A stretch of DNA of 64,000 bases from Halomonas piscis (GTDB taxonomy: Bacteria > Pseudomonadota > Gammaproteobacteria > Pseudomonadales > Halomonadaceae): NCBI RefSeq assembly GCF_031886125.1, contig NZ_CP119391.1, positions 3,100,001-3,164,000 on the forward strand, read 5' to 3'. The notes beneath the pieces were generated by a model. It was given only the letters and a program-made list of their open reading frames with translations. It had not been told where the DNA came from and did not search any database. Positions 61,336-64,000 of the stretch are shown in pieces; the stretch's first letter is position 1, and every line of letters starts with the position of its first letter. The position numbers were made by a program, and so were the translations under genes.

Positions 61336-62655
61336 TCAGAGTGAAATCAGCATCAACGACAATGACGGCAGTATCACCAATAGCGCGATACGTAAGGCAT
61401 CAGCACATAGAAAAGGCAAGATACCTCGGGCTACTCGGCTCAGTGGTGTTCCGCTAGATTTATGCACGATAAATAGGTTCATACCCACGGGCGGTGTGAT
61501 CAGACCAATTTCCACCACCATCAGGGCAATGATGCCGAACCAGATAGTTACCTGTTCTTGTGTCAAGTCAAAGAATGGCAAGCCCGTAACAATCGGATAG
61601 AAGATCGGAATAGTCAAAAAGATCATGGACAGGGAATCCATGACGCACCCCAGTATCAGATAAATGAGCAAAATGGCAGTGATTACTAACATGGGTTGCA
61701 GTCCAATGTCCTGCACCCACTGCGCAAGTTCTGCGGGCATATGCGTTAACGCTAGGCCGCTATTGAGCAAATCTGCGCCAACAACGATCAAATAAATCAT
61801 AGCTGTGGTTTCAGCGGTACCGATTAAGCTCTTGTACAACCCGTGGCTTCTCATGCCTCCACGCAGCCAGGCATATAGGCCACAAGCGGCTGCCCCAATA
61901 GAAGCAGCCTCAGTTAGATTAGCCCAGCCACCATAGATACCATAGATCACCACCACGAAGACCAGCGCCACCGGCATGACTTCCAACAGCGACTGTAAAC
62001 GTGTCGCCCAGCTGGCTTTGGGGATGGTCGGCATATCTTTCATGGTGCGTGAAGCCACAACCCAAATAACAGCCCAATAACCCAGCATAGCGATAATGCC
62101 TGGAATAATGGCTGCCATGAACAACTTCCCAATGGAAGCCTGAACTAGTACTGCATAGACGATCAATGGCACTGATGGTGGAATCAGAATACCCAACGTA
62201 CCGCCCGCGGCAATAGTACCAGCGGACAAACCTTTCGGATAATGATGCCTATCCAATTCGGGCATAGCTATCTGGCTCATGGTGGCGGCCGTAGCCAGCG
62301 ATGACCCACAAATAGCGCCAAAGCCGGCACAAGCGCCGGTGGTAGCCATAGCCATGCCCCCACGCCAGTGCCCAATAAAAGCAGAAGCAGCATTAAACAA
62401 TGAGCGTGACAAACCGCCGTAAATGGCGAATTGCCCCATAAGCAAAAAAAGCGGTATTACGGCAAGATCATAATCTGACATCCGTGCATATACCAGCTTA
62501 TTGAGGGTAAACATCAAGGCATTGGTATCACCATTATAGACAATGAGGTAACAGACAATGCCACCCAGAAACATGCCAATACCAATATGGATACGAAGTG
62601 CTAGAAGGCCCAGCACCACCGCCAATGCGATCAGGCCAATTGCAATGCCACTCAT
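61336..62655 (-). CDS. dctM: TRAP transporter large permease DctM
   Basis: 439 residues with about 12 hydrophobic helices. Family motifs: FLLMGQFAIYGGLSRSLFNAASAFIGHWRGGMAMAT, GFGAICGSSLATAATMSQIAMPEL and AAGGTLGILIPPSVPLIVYAV, then FFDLTQEQVTIWFGIIALMVVEIGLITPPVGMNLFIV. It is the ion-coupled transport subunit. It overlaps the small-permease gene as ATGA at 62652-62655. Its composition is lower in GC than that of the TAXI system at 6465, so it is a separate, acquired TRAP system. Confidence 0.95.
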   Translation of the reverse strand: MSGIAIGLIALAVVLGLLALRIHIGIGMFLGGIVCYLIVYNGDTNALMFTLNKLVYARMSDYDLAVIPLFLLMGQFAIYGGLSRSLFNAASAFIGHWRGGMAMATTGACAGFGAICGSSLATAATMSQIAMPELDRHHYPKGLSAGTIAAGGTLGILIPPSVPLIVYAVLVQASIGKLFMAAIIPGIIAMLGYWAVIWVVASRTMKDMPTIPKASWATRLQSLLEVMPVALVFVVVIYGIYGGWANLTEAASIGAAACGLYAWLRGGMRSHGLYKSLIGTAETTAMIYLIVVGADLLNSGLALTHMPAELAQWVQDIGLQPMLVITAILLIYLILGCVMDSLSMIFLTIPIFYPIVTGLPFFDLTQEQVTIWFGIIALMVVEIGLITPPVGMNLFIVHKSSGTPLSRVARGILPFLCADALRIALLVILPSLSLMLISL

Positions 62656-63173
62656 GATTGAACCTCTTCCAATGTGTCATCAATATCAGATGACGCTGTC
62701 TCAGGCTCAACAAGAGAGCGCCCTGCTCGATAGAGCGCACACAATACCAACAGCGCTAAACTGGGCACCATTAGAGCCTGGGGTATCCAAAGAGGTACGG
62801 CTAACATAGTTGAACTCGACTCATAGTTTAAGCTGCTACTCACTAACAGGAGTGTGCGCCAGGTTACTAATATACCAACACTAGCCAGTAAACCATGACC
62901 AATGCATAGCAGTATGCGGTTAACCACGGCCGGAAAAAAGCCAGCCAAGAAATCCACTCGAATATGGTTACCATTGAGCTCACACAGCGGTAAAAAAGCT
63001 GTAACTGCTACGGCAATAGCCATTTCCAGCATTTCGATATCGCCAGGAATAGGGGAGGAGAAAATCTTTCGCCCCACAAGTGATACTAGCGACATAGCAA
63101 TGAGTGCTAACACGATCATGCCGCCAATCAAAGCCAACGCCGTAGCTAGATATTTTAAAGATTTTCCAATCAT
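62652..63173 (-). CDS. dctQ: TRAP transporter small permease DctQ
   Basis: 173 residues from the ATG at 63173, which has GGAGGA 7 bases upstream; the ATG at 63188 would lie in front of that site. Four hydrophobic helices, with VSLVGRKIFSSPIPGDIEMLEMAIAVAVTAFLPLCELNGNHIRVDF as the DctQ signature. It supports the large permease. The interval of 69 bases to the receptor gene upstream contains a hairpin-like CGATGCATTGGCTATGCATCG near 63200-63220. Confidence 0.92.
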   Translation of the reverse strand: MIGKSLKYLATALALIGGMIVLALIAMSLVSLVGRKIFSSPIPGDIEMLEMAIAVAVTAFLPLCELNGNHIRVDFLAGFFPAVVNRILLCIGHGLLASVGILVTWRTLLLVSSSLNYESSSTMLAVPLWIPQALMVPSLALLVLCALYRAGRSLVEPETASSDIDDTLEEVQS

Positions 63174-63242
63174 AATCAGCTCCTCCATTGGAGCTCCCGA
63201 TGCATTGGCTATGCATCGGGATTAACACTGAGTATCAACTGA

Positions 63243-64000
63243 TTAATTTTCGATACCGGATGCGTATTCACTAACAGTATCTTTCAAATGATCCAGCATT
63301 TCCTGGCGATCAAAGTCACCCTTGTTGGAAGCAAGCCATTCTTCGGTAACTTTACCGGAAGCCTCAAGCATATTTTCATAAACTTTATCGTCTACACGAA
63401 TAATTTCCTGATCCGGCTGTGTTCCAATATCATCACGATACTCTTGTATTTTATCATCCCACGCCTTGCCGAAACGCACCGATAGTGCTTCACCACTGTA
63501 CTTATCAAGAATCTTTTTCAGATCCTCCGGCATATTTTGATACTTTCTTTTGTTCATCAGTACTGCCAGCGTAGTAACGGTGCTGGTAGCGCGCTCAGGC
63601 TCGGCGTTCGGGTCGTAGGATGAGACCTCAGTATGATAGAAGGTAGTCTCATCCATTTTGGTAGGCGGAACAACCTCCCAGACAGCTAAAGCACCATCTA
63701 TAACGCCCTTTGACAAAGTGTTTGCGATCTGACTAGGAGGCATACTTACCGGTGTAGCACCTAGCGAGTCAAGCAACTTTGAAGCCATGCGCGTAGAGGC
63801 TCTGAGGCGCAATCCATCTAGATCATCCAGATCGTGAACAGCTTTGCTGGTAGTGTGAATTGCGCCACCACCGTCACTATAAACAGCCAGCACTTTATAA
63901 TCTTCGAAATCTTCCTGGGCATATCGCTGGCTATAATCCCAAACGATACGGCTGGCCGTTTCACCACCGGCGGGCAATATAAATGGCAGCTCAAGTGCCT
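63243..64000 (-). CDS. dctP: TRAP substrate-binding protein DctP, partial
   Basis: 252 codons with the stop at the 63243 end; the gene continues beyond the window edge (in frame to about 63998). The segment ALELPFILPAGGETASR and the core RASTRMASKLLDSLGATPVSMPPSQIANTLSKGVIDGALAVWEVV match DctP family receptors (the arginine in LRASTRM binds the carboxylate). The C-terminus is KDTVSEYASGIEN. It would capture an organic acid, possibly the substrate or product of the nearby oxidase. The signal peptide lies outside the window. Confidence 0.93.
   Translation of the reverse strand, partial: ALELPFILPAGGETASRIVWDYSQRYAQEDFEDYKVLAVYSDGGGAIHTTSKAVHDLDDLDGLRLRASTRMASKLLDSLGATPVSMPPSQIANTLSKGVIDGALAVWEVVPPTKMDETTFYHTEVSSYDPNAEPERATSTVTTLAVLMNKRKYQNMPEDLKKILDKYSGEALSVRFGKAWDDKIQEYRDDIGTQPDQEIIRVDDKVYENMLEASGKVTEEWLASNKGDFDRQEMLDHLKDTVSEYASGIEN

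Overview
The window is a GC-rich chromosomal segment of a halophilic gammaproteobacterium, most probably Halomonadaceae. The 16S rRNA has Halomonas-like variable-region sequence, several proteins are strongly acidic, and the gene blocks (metK/tkt-epd-pgk-fba; rsmE-gshB-yqgE-ruvX; pepP-ubiH-ubiI with ygfB, zapA, 6S RNA and ygfA) follow the gammaproteobacterial order.

Layout. 1-4751: amino-acid uptake and processing operon (class II aldolase tail, PLP aminotransferase, polar amino acid ABC transporter). 4757-10567, minus: TAXI-type TRAP transporter operon (lipoprotein receptor, DUF1850 protein, fused permease) ending in ligB. 10893-14158: an ATP-grasp enzyme paired with a CocE/NonD hydrolase. 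14315-22336: metK facing a central-carbon operon (tkt, CidA/LrgB-type membrane pair, epd, pgk, fba). 22515-25904: HAD phosphatase, YciH, NERD-domain protein, dgt. 26331-31455, minus: a complete 16S-23S-5S rRNA operon with promoter, two boxA sites, both processing stems and terminator, but no tRNA in the spacer. 31735-37413: pyrB, then ruvX, yqgE, gshB, a CvfB-like protein, rsmE, secB and a rhodanese. 37637-41739: gpmI, envC, ctpA. 41736-47852: ubiquinone hydroxylases, pepP, ygfB, zapA, 6S RNA and folate cyclo-ligase. 48035-51118: an unannotated 32-residue membrane microprotein, ilvA, and a secreted metallo-beta-lactamase-fold protein.

51144-59165 is a pile of mobile elements: IS30 remnants at both ends, an IS5 (IS427-type) element with a frameshift site, an IS3 element split by an IS110 element and apparently also by a group II intron, and an IS1380 element. 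From 59165 to the end the DNA is clearly more AT-rich and carries a probable acquired catabolic module: an FAD amine/amino-acid oxidase, a cupin and a DctPQM-type TRAP transporter.

The most interesting signal is in the IS110 element. Its 238-nt non-coding left end contains, in order, short guide-like segments. One pair matches the two sides of the site it actually disrupted, and the other matches its own right and left ends. This is the layout expected of a bridge RNA. Other points worth checking are the microprotein with its own promoter, a perfect 15-bp hairpin before fba, the tRNA-less rRNA spacer, and the ATP-grasp/hydrolase pair.
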